Shown one piece after another: positions 8,350 through 16,632 of a stretch of 64,000 nucleotides of DNA. Under the pieces are notes generated by a model that saw only the letters and a program-made list of their open reading frames with translations, did no database searches and was not told the DNA's origin. The position numbers and the translations under genes are program-made. This DNA is from an uncultured Acidimicrobiales bacterium (lineage in GTDB: Bacteria; Actinomycetota; Acidimicrobiia; Acidimicrobiales; SZUA-35): contig CALAJV010000004.1 of NCBI GenBank assembly GCA_937922805.1, positions 120,997-184,996 on the forward strand, in the 5' to 3' direction. Each line of letters opens with the position of its first letter. The first letter of the stretch is position 1.

Positions 8350-9066
8350 CTAGGTCGCCTGCCAGCGTGAATGACCTAGTTTGTACCCGACCCCACGAAC
8401 GGTCGTGATCAGACTGGCGTGCTCTTGGCCCATTTTGGCTCTCAACCGGCGAACGTGAACGTCAACTGTTCGAGCGCCACCAAAGTATTCGTAGCCCCAT
8501 ACCCGATTGAGCAGTGTCTCTCGATTGAATACCTGCCCGGGGCTTGTGGCCAGAAATTTGAGCAGCTCGTATTCCATGAACGTCAGATCGAGGGGTCGAT
8601 TCTCAAGGACCGCTTGGTATGTCTCAACGTTTAGCGTCAGCGGTCCGTAAATAACCAGCTCTGGCCGCGCCCCTCGGCCGGACTGCCACAATAGATGCTG
8701 AATGCGGGCCTCAACCTCGTCGGGATGAAAAGGCGTGATCACGAAATCGTCGAACAGGTCGCTTCGTGATTGGAGGTCAGCCAGTTGGGTTCCGCTAATA
8801 ACAACGAGCAGGGGTTCGATCGGCGAATCTCGTTTGCGCAATTCTCGACAAAAACGCCAGGCTTCGTCTGGATTGTCGGCGGCGGCCACGATGGCTCCGC
8901 TCCATTCGTCTCCATCGACTCCAGTTTGTTCAAGAATGGTCGAGCTGTGATTTGAGCCCACCCATTTGTAGCCGCCGATGTCAAGAAACCGAACCAACTC
9001 GGCCGGAGGCTGTTCAGGAAATACGGCGAACGCTTCGTTCCCGGTCGTCGACGCTTTATCAGACAT
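8350..9066 (-). CDS. glnR: GlnR-type orphan OmpR-family nitrogen regulator
   Basis: A 238-residue protein. The C-terminal winged helix (FMEYELLKFLATSPGQVF, LLNRVWGYEYFGGARTVDVH, VRRLRAKMG) matches actinobacterial GlnR closely. The N-terminal receiver domain is atypical: the phospho-acceptor Asp region reads AIVAAADNPDEAW without the usual DLxLPD, and the conserved Lys of KPF is Thr in VITPFHPDE. That fits GlnR, which is thought to work without a partner kinase. It lies 114 bases downstream of a glutamine synthetase gene on the same strand, with a second glutamine synthetase gene divergent beyond it. It probably regulates both; I could not find a confident GlnR box in 10516-10758. Confidence 0.8.
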   Translation of the reverse strand: MSDKASTTGNEAFAVFPEQPPAELVRFLDIGGYKWVGSNHSSTILEQTGVDGDEWSGAIVAAADNPDEAWRFCRELRKRDSPIEPLLVVISGTQLADLQSRSDLFDDFVITPFHPDEVEARIQHLLWQSGRGARPELVIYGPLTLNVETYQAVLENRPLDLTFMEYELLKFLATSPGQVFNRETLLNRVWGYEYFGGARTVDVHVRRLRAKMGQEHASLITTVRGVGYKLGHSRWQAT

Positions 9067-9180
9067 CCCGCGACCGCCATGAACGATTGCGGTTTAGTGC
9101 CCTTCGAGCTTGGTGGTAAACATCGCGGCCGGAGACATCGGACGAACAAGTTGCCCCAGGGGAATTGAAACAACTAGTCA

Positions 9181-10515
9181 TTACCACGACGGCAAATACC
9201 GTTCTAGTTCCCATTGGCTGACATGGGCCTTATAGCTATTCCACTCGTTTCGTTTGTTGCGCAAGAACCACTCAAAGATGTGTTCGCCCAGGGCGTTAAA
9301 CACTAGCTCTGATTTCTCCATCTCATCTAAGGCCTCGGACAGCGATCCGGGTAATGGCTGTACCCCCAGCTTCTTAGCTTCGTCGGTTGATAACTCGAAG
9401 AGGTTTTGGGTCACTTCGTCGGGAAGTTCATAGTTTCCTTCGATCCCAGCTCTGCCCGCGGCCAGGATCAACGCGAAGGCCAAGTATGGGTTGCATGACG
9501 GGTCTGGTGATCGGAACTCGATTCGAGTTGACGTGGTTTTATCTGGCTTTGTGACCGGTACTCGGACCAACGCTGAACGATTGTTGGTGGCCCAAGAAAC
9601 CCAAATGGGAGCTTCGTAACCCGTTACCAGTCTTTTGTATGAGTTAACTAGCTGATTGGTAATGGCGGTAATTTCTCGACCATGGACTAGTAGGCCGGCT
9701 AGAAATTTGCGGCCAGTGTCAGACAAAGCGGGGTTGGCCGAACCTTGGGAATGGAACGCGTTGTCATCGCCTTCGAACATCGAAAGGTGCAGGTGCATGC
9801 CTGAGCCTTGAAGCCCCTCAAGCGGCTTTGGCATGAATGACGCGAACCTTCCCTGCTCCATCGCCAATTCTCGTACTACTAGACGGAACGTCATGATTTG
9901 GTCGGCCATGGTCATCGCGTCGGTATAGCGAAGATCAATTTCGTGTTGCGACGGCGCGTCTTCGTGGAACGAATACTCGACTGGGATGCCCATTGCCTCG
10001 AGGACCGACAGCGTGCGTCGACGCAGATCAGAAGCAACATCGCTCGTAGTCAGATCAAAGTAGGAGCCTGAGTCCAACAACTTTGGCTTATGGGCCGGGT
10101 TGCCATCGGCGAAATAGAAGAACTCCAGTTCTGGGGCGACCATGAAGGTGTATCCATCGCCCTGAGCCGCCCGCAAGTTTCGACGCAGAACATGGCGAGG
10201 ATCTCCCTCGAATGGCGCTCCACCAGGATGGTAGATGTCACAGAACATCCGGGCCGTTGTTCCGCCCTCGGTCCACGGCAATAGTTCAAAGGTTGACGGA
10301 TCGGGTTTCGCCAAGACGTCCGATTCCTGGATTCGGCTAAAACCATCGATCGCTGAACCGTCGAAATGAACGCCCTCTTCGAAGGCGGTCTCCAATTCGA
10401 CTGGCGAAATTGCCACCGACTTGAGTTGGCCGAGAACGTCAGTGAACCACAATCGGATCAGGGTGACATTGCGCTCTTCGACTGCTCTTAGGACGTACTC
10501 TTGCTCTCGTTCCAC
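9181..10515 (-). CDS. glnA: Glutamine synthetase type I (GlnA2-like)
   Basis: A 444-residue GSI of the short alpha type, starting at GTG 10515. Visible signatures are VHFDGSAIDGFSRIQESD, the EDAPSQHE metal ligands, GSGMHLHLSMF, and the catalytic Arg region NNRSALVRVP ending in EFRSPDPSCNPYLAFA. The ending ELERYLPSW matches actinobacterial GlnA2. I see no adenylylation-site Tyr motif, as expected for this subtype, so control is likely transcriptional or by feedback. Catalyses ATP-dependent amidation of glutamate. Same strand as the following glnR gene. Confidence 0.9.
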   Translation of the reverse strand: MEREQEYVLRAVEERNVTLIRLWFTDVLGQLKSVAISPVELETAFEEGVHFDGSAIDGFSRIQESDVLAKPDPSTFELLPWTEGGTTARMFCDIYHPGGAPFEGDPRHVLRRNLRAAQGDGYTFMVAPELEFFYFADGNPAHKPKLLDSGSYFDLTTSDVASDLRRRTLSVLEAMGIPVEYSFHEDAPSQHEIDLRYTDAMTMADQIMTFRLVVRELAMEQGRFASFMPKPLEGLQGSGMHLHLSMFEGDDNAFHSQGSANPALSDTGRKFLAGLLVHGREITAITNQLVNSYKRLVTGYEAPIWVSWATNNRSALVRVPVTKPDKTTSTRIEFRSPDPSCNPYLAFALILAAGRAGIEGNYELPDEVTQNLFELSTDEAKKLGVQPLPGSLSEALDEMEKSELVFNALGEHIFEWFLRNKRNEWNSYKAHVSQWELERYLPSW

Positions 10516-10758
10516 ACTCGATTAGTAACAGCTTTCGGGTTCAAACAACACCCGCAATTGGGATCAAATGTGGTAAATCCATGAGTTTTAGCCAGGTTCG
10601 TGACTCGGATTCACATTCAGTTAACAATCGGGCCTTGGATCTGAAACAAAACCTTGGTTTAGTTGCTGTAAGGCCACAGCACGACACCAACGTCGGTAGC
10701 CAAACCCTTACGTACAAACCAGACCAACCCCCATCAAAATAGAGCCGGGAGCTAACTA

Positions 10759-11772
10759 GTGACTTATCGGGCTGAATACCTTTGGATCGACGGAACCGTA
10801 CCTACCCCGGAGATCCGCTCAAAGACCAAGATCCTTGCCGACGGAGAGACCCCAGGAATCTGGGGCTACGACGGTTCAAGCACCAACCAGGCCACCGGCG
10901 ACAACTCTGATGTTGTATTGCAACCGGTATTTCAGTGCCCCGACCCGATTCGTGGCGGTGACAACATCCTCGTTCTGTGCGAAACACAGCTAACTGCTGA
11001 CCTCGCTCCTCACCCGACAAACACCCGGGCCGGAGCCCGCGAAGCTCTCGACAAGTACTCGTCGCAAGAACCATGGTTCGGTATGGAGCAGGAGTACACG
11101 ATGCTTGACCCGGGCACCGGTTGGCCATTCGGGTTCCCGCCCAACGGTTACCCCGGTCCCCAGGGCCCTTACTACTGTGGTGTCGGCGCGGTGAAGATCG
11201 CGGGTCGCGACCTTGTGGAGGAACACACCGATCTTTGTATCGAAGCCGGGTTGATGATCTCAGGGACAAATGCTGAGGTAATGCCAGGCCAATGGGAGTT
11301 CCAAATCGGACCTGCCGACACCGTGACCGTTGGTGACCACCTTTGGATAGCTCGCTATCTGTTGTATCGGGTAGGCGAGAAGCACGGCGTGGAGATTTCC
11401 CTTGACGCCAAGCCAATGAAGGGTGACTGGAACGGTGCTGGCATGCATACCAACTTCTCAACCAACGCAATGCGCGAGAACTACGATGCCATCGTCAAAG
11501 CTGCTGAATCGCTAGGTGCTGAAGGTAAGCCTCAAGAGCACCTGGCTGGATACGGCGTCGGAATTGAAGAGCGGCTAACCGGTGAGCACGAAACACAGCG
11601 ATACGACCAGTACAGCTACGGGGTTTCCGATCGAGGTGCTTCGGTTCGAATCCCTTGGCAGGTAGCAAAAGATCAAAAGGGCTACATCGAGGATCGTCGC
11701 CCCAACGCCAACGCTGATCCGTACGTTGTCGCCAGACTCATCACCAACACCGCTTGTTCGGTTCTGGCATAG
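10759..11772 (+). CDS. glnII: Glutamine synthetase type II (eukaryote-like)
   Basis: A 337-residue GSII, much shorter than GSI. It begins YRAEYLWIDGTVPTPEIRSKTK and has WGYDGSSTNQA, WFGMEQEYTML, PGQWEFQIGP, DWNGAGMHTNFST and the end signature RPNANADPYVVARLI. GSII occurs in some actinobacteria and rhizobia and usually serves under nitrogen limitation. It is divergent from the GSI gene across a 243-base region. The start at 10759 (GTG) follows GAGCCGGGAG. A strong hairpin follows the stop. Confidence 0.95.
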   Translation: MTYRAEYLWIDGTVPTPEIRSKTKILADGETPGIWGYDGSSTNQATGDNSDVVLQPVFQCPDPIRGGDNILVLCETQLTADLAPHPTNTRAGAREALDKYSSQEPWFGMEQEYTMLDPGTGWPFGFPPNGYPGPQGPYYCGVGAVKIAGRDLVEEHTDLCIEAGLMISGTNAEVMPGQWEFQIGPADTVTVGDHLWIARYLLYRVGEKHGVEISLDAKPMKGDWNGAGMHTNFSTNAMRENYDAIVKAAESLGAEGKPQEHLAGYGVGIEERLTGEHETQRYDQYSYGVSDRGASVRIPWQVAKDQKGYIEDRRPNANADPYVVARLITNTACSVLA

Positions 11773-11867
11773 CAAGTGACCTTGGCCATTGTGGCCCAGA
11801 TTGGCTCGAGCAGGCCCTAGAAGGCCTGACTGGATCTGAATCTGCTGGTCTGTATTCTTAGAAAGTG

Positions 11868-11908
11868 AACGAGAGAGGTTGAACCGGCGGGGTTCGGCTT
11901 CTCTTGTT
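11868..11908. terminator. Bidirectional hairpin between convergent genes
   Basis: An 18-base arm 11868-11885 pairs with 11891-11908, allowing G-U pairs, around a 5-base loop. It is followed by CAAGTTTTGG on the plus side. It sits between glnII (plus) and the putative nuclease gene (minus) and probably ends both transcripts. Confidence 0.6.
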
Positions 11909-11979
11909 CAAGTTTTGGCCCAATCCGTTTGGCTGACCAGAACTGAGCTTGGCGCTACCGGGACCGAGTCTCTAGTGAG

Positions 11980-12990
11980 CTAGATCGGGAAATAGCCGGG
12001 TACTTCATGATGCGGGGTGTCGAGGTATACCTTGGCCTCGGGCATGCCGCCGAATCGACCGTGGCTCCAACGAACCTCGATATGGCCCTTGACTGAGACC
12101 GGAGCCCCATCAGCTCGACGCCGCATCTCTGCTCGCCATTGAACCACTGGTTGGCCCAAAGCGTCGCCCCAGGCATCGAAGGCCTTTAGCTCGAACGCTT
12201 GGCGGAAATCCCACGGTGTGGCCACTCGGTATCTGAGTGGGGTGCCATCGATAGCTCGTCCTAAGACGAAGTAGGGAGATGGGGCGAACCGGAGGAGTCG
12301 CCACAGCATCTCTTCTCTTGACCCGTCGGAGTCGAGATTGTTCAGCCATCGTTCGGCTGATTGGTTTGAAACGTCAACCACCATCCACTTGTACGCTTCG
12401 GCTGCCTCCTCGCTTGGCCAAGCCCGACCTTTCGTAGCTGCCTTGAGTACCTTGCGATCAGCCGCCGTTAGTTGAGCTGCATCGATAGGTAGCGACTGGT
12501 CGTCGACAGCACTGCGGAAAGCCTGCCACAGGTCTTTGTGAGCGGCTGGTGAGACTTGAGCAAACCAGTCCACCGGTTGACCGCCACGGCGTTCCGCCAA
12601 CAATCGGTCGAAAACGTGACTCGGACTAGCGTTCATCAAAACGTTAGAACCGTACTTGCAGCTCACCAGGTAGACATGATCGATCCGAAGATCGGCCGGT
12701 ATCTGCTCATAGGCCGGTGGTCGGTGCGGTCCTTTCCATTCTAATCGCCATGGGGCTCGGCCTCGGAGCCCGTGCTCGGAGTAGGCAAACTGGTGGCCGT
12801 TATCCCAAGCGGTTTCGAACTCGTCGGCAAACTCGCCCTTATCGCGGGCTTCGATCAACCGGTCGAAGTGGGCCTCTGTGACGTTGCTGACAAGGCGAGG
12901 TCGAACCCCGAGGGCGTGATCGAGTTCGCGGTAGCCGAGCATGCTGAGCCCAGTGACGATTTCAGTTATTTCCGTTCTCAGGTCGGCCAT
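11980..12990 (-). CDS. Putative restriction-endonuclease-like partner of the adjacent methyltransferase
   Basis: A 336-residue protein lying 21 bases behind the methyltransferase gene on the same strand, so co-transcribed. I do not recognise a named family. The stretch LRIDHVYLVSCKYGSNVLMNASP looks like the core of a PD-(D/E)xK nuclease (Asp, then hydrophobic strand ending S-C-K). LEWKGPHRPP may be another conserved polar site. No signal peptide or membrane segment. With the methyltransferase this would form a restriction-modification pair, but a non-nuclease DNA-binding role is possible. Confidence 0.45.
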   Translation of the reverse strand: MADLRTEITEIVTGLSMLGYRELDHALGVRPRLVSNVTEAHFDRLIEARDKGEFADEFETAWDNGHQFAYSEHGLRGRAPWRLEWKGPHRPPAYEQIPADLRIDHVYLVSCKYGSNVLMNASPSHVFDRLLAERRGGQPVDWFAQVSPAAHKDLWQAFRSAVDDQSLPIDAAQLTAADRKVLKAATKGRAWPSEEAAEAYKWMVVDVSNQSAERWLNNLDSDGSREEMLWRLLRFAPSPYFVLGRAIDGTPLRYRVATPWDFRQAFELKAFDAWGDALGQPVVQWRAEMRRRADGAPVSVKGHIEVRWSHGRFGGMPEAKVYLDTPHHEVPGYFPI

Positions 12991-13011
12991 GGCCCCGCGA
13001 TCAGGTTGGCC

Positions 13012-14484
13012 TTAGGGGCCGCAGATATCATCGGGCCAGAATCCAGGCTGAGGGCGAACCGCTTCGGGGTCGGAGAACCCACTGGCGTAGCTAGCTAGGC
13101 GGTTGAGGTCGGTGGCATCAGTGAAGTTAATTACGTCGAATAGGCCCTCGGGGCCGACCGACCGCAACAGTTTGTCGTGCTCGGTACGAGCCTTTGGCTT
13201 CGCCGGGGTGAGAGCAATAAGCGGTCGGGTGTCGTCGTCGGCACGGAGAACATGGGCATGGGCTAAGAGCCGCAAGACAGTGTCGAGTTTAGTCAGGCCG
13301 GGCCTGCTGGTTGTGGCCGAGCCTGCCACTTCGACATAGAACTCGGTGCCATCGGCAGCCTCGACCAGGAACGGAAAACTGACGCCGGTGCTACCGACTT
13401 TCGCTTTCGAGGACTTACTAGCTCCTTTGACGACGGTGAATCCGGCCTCGGTGAGCAGCGCCCTGGCCGCGTCGATTGAGCCGGACACACCAACTGCGGG
13501 GCCCTTCGGCTTGGCCGTTTCGGCGGTATCACCTCCGTTGTGAGGAAGGCCAGTGCGACTATCGAGTTGGACTGTGTCGAGTCGATCAGCGGCCGCGGCG
13601 ATGTAGTCCGGGTCGGTGTCGTAGCCGACGGGAACGCGCCCTGATTCGAGAGCGGCAACCAACGTAGAACCTGAACCCATAAACGGGTCGAGAACCACGT
13701 CACCCTCGTAGGTGTATAGCTCGATCAGTTTCAATGGCAATTCGACCGGGAATGGCGCCGGGTGATTAACTCGTCGAGCGCTTTCGGCTGGTAGTTCCCA
13801 AACATCAACAGTGGAAGCCAAGAACTCATCGTTTGTGATGGTCGGTCGCCACGGTAAGTTGCGCTTCTTCCGCTCTGCTGAGGTGAAGGCTCGATCGAAT
13901 CGGCCTTTGCTGGCAACAATCACTCGCTCGGTGGTGTCTCGCAGTACTGGGTTAGCGGGGCTCATAAACGAGCCCCAAGCGCACGACCCGCTTGAGCCGC
14001 GGCCCTTTTGCCATAAGATCTCACCCCGAAGCAACATTCCTAGGTCTTCCAGGATGCGCACGATGTCAGCTGAGAGGCTTCGATACGGTTTGCGGCCAAG
14101 ATTGGCAATGTTGATTGCGATCCGACCGCCTGGCTCGAGCACCCGGTAACACTCAGCGAAGACGTCGTGCAGCAGTTGCAGATATTCGCTATATGACTCA
14201 GGTAGCTGATGGCTGGCGCCGCCGGCCTTACTGGCCTGAAATACCGCATCTTCGTATTCTTTGCCGACAAAGTAAGGAGGAGAGGTGACTACTAAGGCAA
14301 TCGAATTGTCGTTCAGCTCTGCCATTTTGCGGGCATCGCCCAACACACAAGGACTATCAAGGACTGGAGGTTGGCCAATCTCGTCGTCGTCGCTCAATGT
14401 GGGTGGGGTGAATCGAGCATAGAACGAGGAGGCATCATGGCTCTCTCGTTTACCTACACCAAAGCTAGAGGTCGACGTGGACAC
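13012..14484 (-). CDS. Site-specific DNA methyltransferase (beta class, SPPY)
   Basis: A 490-residue protein from GTG 14484. Catalytic motif IV (VVTSPPYFVGKEY, near residue 70) precedes the AdoMet-binding motif I (LDPFMGSGSTLVAALE, near residue 265): the beta-class order, which methylates cytosine N4 or adenine N6. After residue ~330 there is an extra C-terminal domain of about 150 residues; its FPFLVEAADGTEFYVEVAGS resembles a nuclease-fold strand pair but seems to lack the catalytic Lys. The nuclease-like gene follows 21 bases downstream. Confidence 0.85.
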   Translation of the reverse strand: MSTSTSSFGVGKRESHDASSFYARFTPPTLSDDDEIGQPPVLDSPCVLGDARKMAELNDNSIALVVTSPPYFVGKEYEDAVFQASKAGGASHQLPESYSEYLQLLHDVFAECYRVLEPGGRIAINIANLGRKPYRSLSADIVRILEDLGMLLRGEILWQKGRGSSGSCAWGSFMSPANPVLRDTTERVIVASKGRFDRAFTSAERKKRNLPWRPTITNDEFLASTVDVWELPAESARRVNHPAPFPVELPLKLIELYTYEGDVVLDPFMGSGSTLVAALESGRVPVGYDTDPDYIAAAADRLDTVQLDSRTGLPHNGGDTAETAKPKGPAVGVSGSIDAARALLTEAGFTVVKGASKSSKAKVGSTGVSFPFLVEAADGTEFYVEVAGSATTSRPGLTKLDTVLRLLAHAHVLRADDDTRPLIALTPAKPKARTEHDKLLRSVGPEGLFDVINFTDATDLNRLASYASGFSDPEAVRPQPGFWPDDICGP

Positions 14485-14533
14485 AATTAGTACTCTAGGT
14501 GTGAACAGTGACAGTCGCGAATCTTGTCAGCAT

Positions 14534-15169
14534 TTAGCGGAAATCGACCAGCAAGCCTTCGGCGTCCTTCGTCACCGTTACCCGCGAGAGATCTTTGATG
14601 CGAGCAAAGGGTTCGACAGTCCAAGCTTGGTCGCCGACGGCAACGACGGCTGCCCCTGCCGCTGCTGCTGACACCCCACCGGCCGGTGAGTCTTCGAACA
14701 CGACACAATCATGGGGATCGACCCCACACCGCTGGGCACCAAGCAAAAACGGTTCAGCGTGTGGTTTCCCGTTGGACACGTGCTCAGCCGTCACCACTAC
14801 CGGCGGAAGAGGAATTTGTGCTCCGATCCAGCGAGCGACGGCGAGATCAGCGTTAGCTGAAGTGACGACAGCCCACACATTATCGGGAAGCGATGCCAGC
14901 AAATCGATGGCTCCGTTGATCGGCTTCGTTCGCGACGCCGTCTCGATCTCAATCTCATCGATCCGACGTAACGCCTCATCGAGAGCGTCACCGGTGAGAT
15001 ATCGGGTCAGGGTTTCGATAGCTCTAACCCCAACGAGCTTGGTTCGGAGCTCCTCGAAGTCCAATTCGAATTCGGCTGACAGAGTCTGCCATGCTTCCAT
15101 TACAAGCTGATGCGAGTCGACTAACACGCCGTCGTTGTCGAACAGGAGAGCTTTGGCTCGAATTGTCAT
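14534..15169 (-). CDS. HAD-superfamily sugar-phosphate phosphatase/phosphoglucomutase-like
   Basis: A 211-residue HAD subfamily IA protein. It shows motif I FDNDGVLVDS (nucleophile and acid Asp), a helical cap up to about residue 85, motif II VVTSAN, a Lys in HVSNGKPHAEPF, and motif IV VFEDSPAGGVSAAAAG. Members dephosphorylate small sugar phosphates or glycerol phosphate, or act as beta-phosphoglucomutases. The substrate is not determined. Start at ATG 15169 has AGGAGG just upstream on the minus strand. Confidence 0.85.
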   Translation of the reverse strand: MTIRAKALLFDNDGVLVDSHQLVMEAWQTLSAEFELDFEELRTKLVGVRAIETLTRYLTGDALDEALRRIDEIEIETASRTKPINGAIDLLASLPDNVWAVVTSANADLAVARWIGAQIPLPPVVVTAEHVSNGKPHAEPFLLGAQRCGVDPHDCVVFEDSPAGGVSAAAAGAAVVAVGDQAWTVEPFARIKDLSRVTVTKDAEGLLVDFR

Positions 15170-15398
15170 CTCGGCCTCCTAGGGGCGAACGATTAAGGGT
15201 AATCGTTGTGAGCCGAGACGGCGCGACAGCTAAAGCGGCCAAAAATGGTCCGTTTTCATCAGGCTTTCTTTCGCCAATGCTGTGATAGTCATCACGAACT
15301 CATAACACAGGGGCCCGAAGATGAAATCAATACACCCCCCAAAAAATCTCTCGTCTGAGAGTGCCCGTGTTACGGGATTGAACGGAGAAGTAGAAATC

Positions 15399-16307
15399 AT
15401 GAATTCAAAGAAGCTGAAAAAGTTTGCCCTACCAGCTGCACTGGTCGCCGGCGGTCTCACCGCAGGTTCCCTATTCGCCCCTATCGGGTTCGCTTCGGCC
15501 CAAGAGAGCGACCCCGATTCCGACGCCCCAACCACGACTGAACCATCCGACGCTGAAGCCGGCTCGAGCAGTGAGTCAGATACTGAGTCAAATAGTAAGT
15601 CAGATAGCGAGGGCAACCGAAGTGGGAAACGTGGCCAGCGAGGCAACCGAGTGGCGAAAGGTGAAGTCGTTGCCGAGGTTCTAGGTCTAACCACCGACGA
15701 TCTCAAGGCTGGCTTCGCTGAAGGCAAATCACTCAGCCAGATCGCCGAAGAGAACGATGTTGCTGTTAGCGACCTGAAAGCGGCGATTATTGCCGGGATG
15801 AACGAGCGAATCGATGAGGCGGTTGCGGCCGGACGACTCGATGCTGACAAAGCGGCTGAGAAGAAGGCTGAGTTGGAAGCTCGGGTTGATGCGATGATCG
15901 AAGCTGCTCCTGGTGAGCGTGCCGGCGACCGTGACTCAAAGCGCTCTCGCGGACACCGAGGCGAGCGGCTAGAGGGTATTGCTGAAACGCTTGGAATGAC
16001 CACCGATGAGGTTCGCGACGGTCTTCGAGGCGGACAGTCGTTAGCTGAACTAGCAGCTGAGCAGGGAGTATCTGAAGCTGACCTCGTCGCCGCTCTGATG
16101 GAAGGTGTCCAAGAACGAATCGATGAGAAAATTGAGAGTGGCGATCTTGAAGCCGACGAAGCAGCTGAACGAGTTGCCGCCGCCGAGGACAAGATCGAAA
16201 GCTTCGTAGACGGCGAGCAATCAGAACGAGGTCGTAAGGGGCATAACCGAGGAGCCCGAGGAGATCGAGCCGATACTTCTTCGACCGAGGAGACTGGAAA
16301 CGCGTAA
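15399..16307 (+). CDS. Secreted acidic protein with two helical repeat domains
   Basis: An upstream in-frame ATG exists, but ATG 15399 is preferred: GGAGAAG precedes it and the product then opens with a classic signal peptide (MNSKKLKKFALPAALVAGG, cleavage near ASAQ). A low-complexity Ser/Asp/Glu linker leads to two paralogous ~70-residue units, LGLTTDDLKAGFAEGKSLSQI and LGMTTDEVRDGLRGGQSLAEL, each followed by a helical hairpin of the ERIDEAV...AGRLDADKA kind. Such repeats are common in secreted proteins of Gram-positive bacteria; their role is unknown. The C-terminus is basic (RKGHNRGARGDR). Confidence 0.75.
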   Translation: MNSKKLKKFALPAALVAGGLTAGSLFAPIGFASAQESDPDSDAPTTTEPSDAEAGSSSESDTESNSKSDSEGNRSGKRGQRGNRVAKGEVVAEVLGLTTDDLKAGFAEGKSLSQIAEENDVAVSDLKAAIIAGMNERIDEAVAAGRLDADKAAEKKAELEARVDAMIEAAPGERAGDRDSKRSRGHRGERLEGIAETLGMTTDEVRDGLRGGQSLAELAAEQGVSEADLVAALMEGVQERIDEKIESGDLEADEAAERVAAAEDKIESFVDGEQSERGRKGHNRGARGDRADTSSTEETGNA

Positions 16308-16632
16308 TCCAAAGACTTTGGTCAGCACAGACGTAGTGGAACAAAACTCATTGGCGAAGTAGCAGAGGGTAATCAACGGATAAAACAGAACGAAAAAACC
16401 ATTTTCGGTTCATTTTCTTCCACCCGTGCTCAACTAGAAGCAGATGACAGAACAAGTTGTAAGCACGATCTGTTGAGCGAGCTCGAAATTCTGAGTCCGA
16501 CTGTCACTAGCCAAATGAAGTAAAAACCCGCCACACCAAATATCCGCAGCCCCGGTCCCTGCCCGCAACCGGGGCTGCGGCGCGTTTTGGCCCAACCTTA
16601 GGCAATTAGCAGCCGGTTAATCTGACAAAGGA
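16308..16632. other. 325-base gene-free stretch, possible small RNA
   Basis: No convincing CDS; only a 10-codon ORF at 16442-16474. The region is A-rich on the plus strand and ends in a strong hairpin at 16545-16579. Convergent genes flank it. It may be a long 3' UTR or hold an untranslated RNA. Confidence 0.3.
16545..16588 (+). terminator. Rho-independent terminator
   Basis: A perfect 12-base stem (CGCAGCCCCGGT at 16545-16556 with its complement at 16568-16579), an 11-base loop, then CGCGTTTT. It ends plus-strand transcription from the secreted helical-protein gene or from an independent RNA in the 237 bases between. Confidence 0.8.

Noticed and set aside
10516..10758. GlnR operator boxes between the two glutamine synthetase genes
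   Set aside because: GTnAC-like half-sites appear but the paired spacing and second half-site do not match well enough to call.
15230..16312. Minus-strand 360-codon ORF opposite the secreted helical protein
   Set aside because: Ser/Arg/Ala-rich antisense; the plus frame has a signal peptide, repeats, ribosome binding site and terminator.
16442..16474. Ten-codon ORF ending TGT TGA as a possible selenopeptide or modified-peptide precursor
   Set aside because: No ribosome binding site, no SECIS-like stem just after the TGA and no modification gene nearby.
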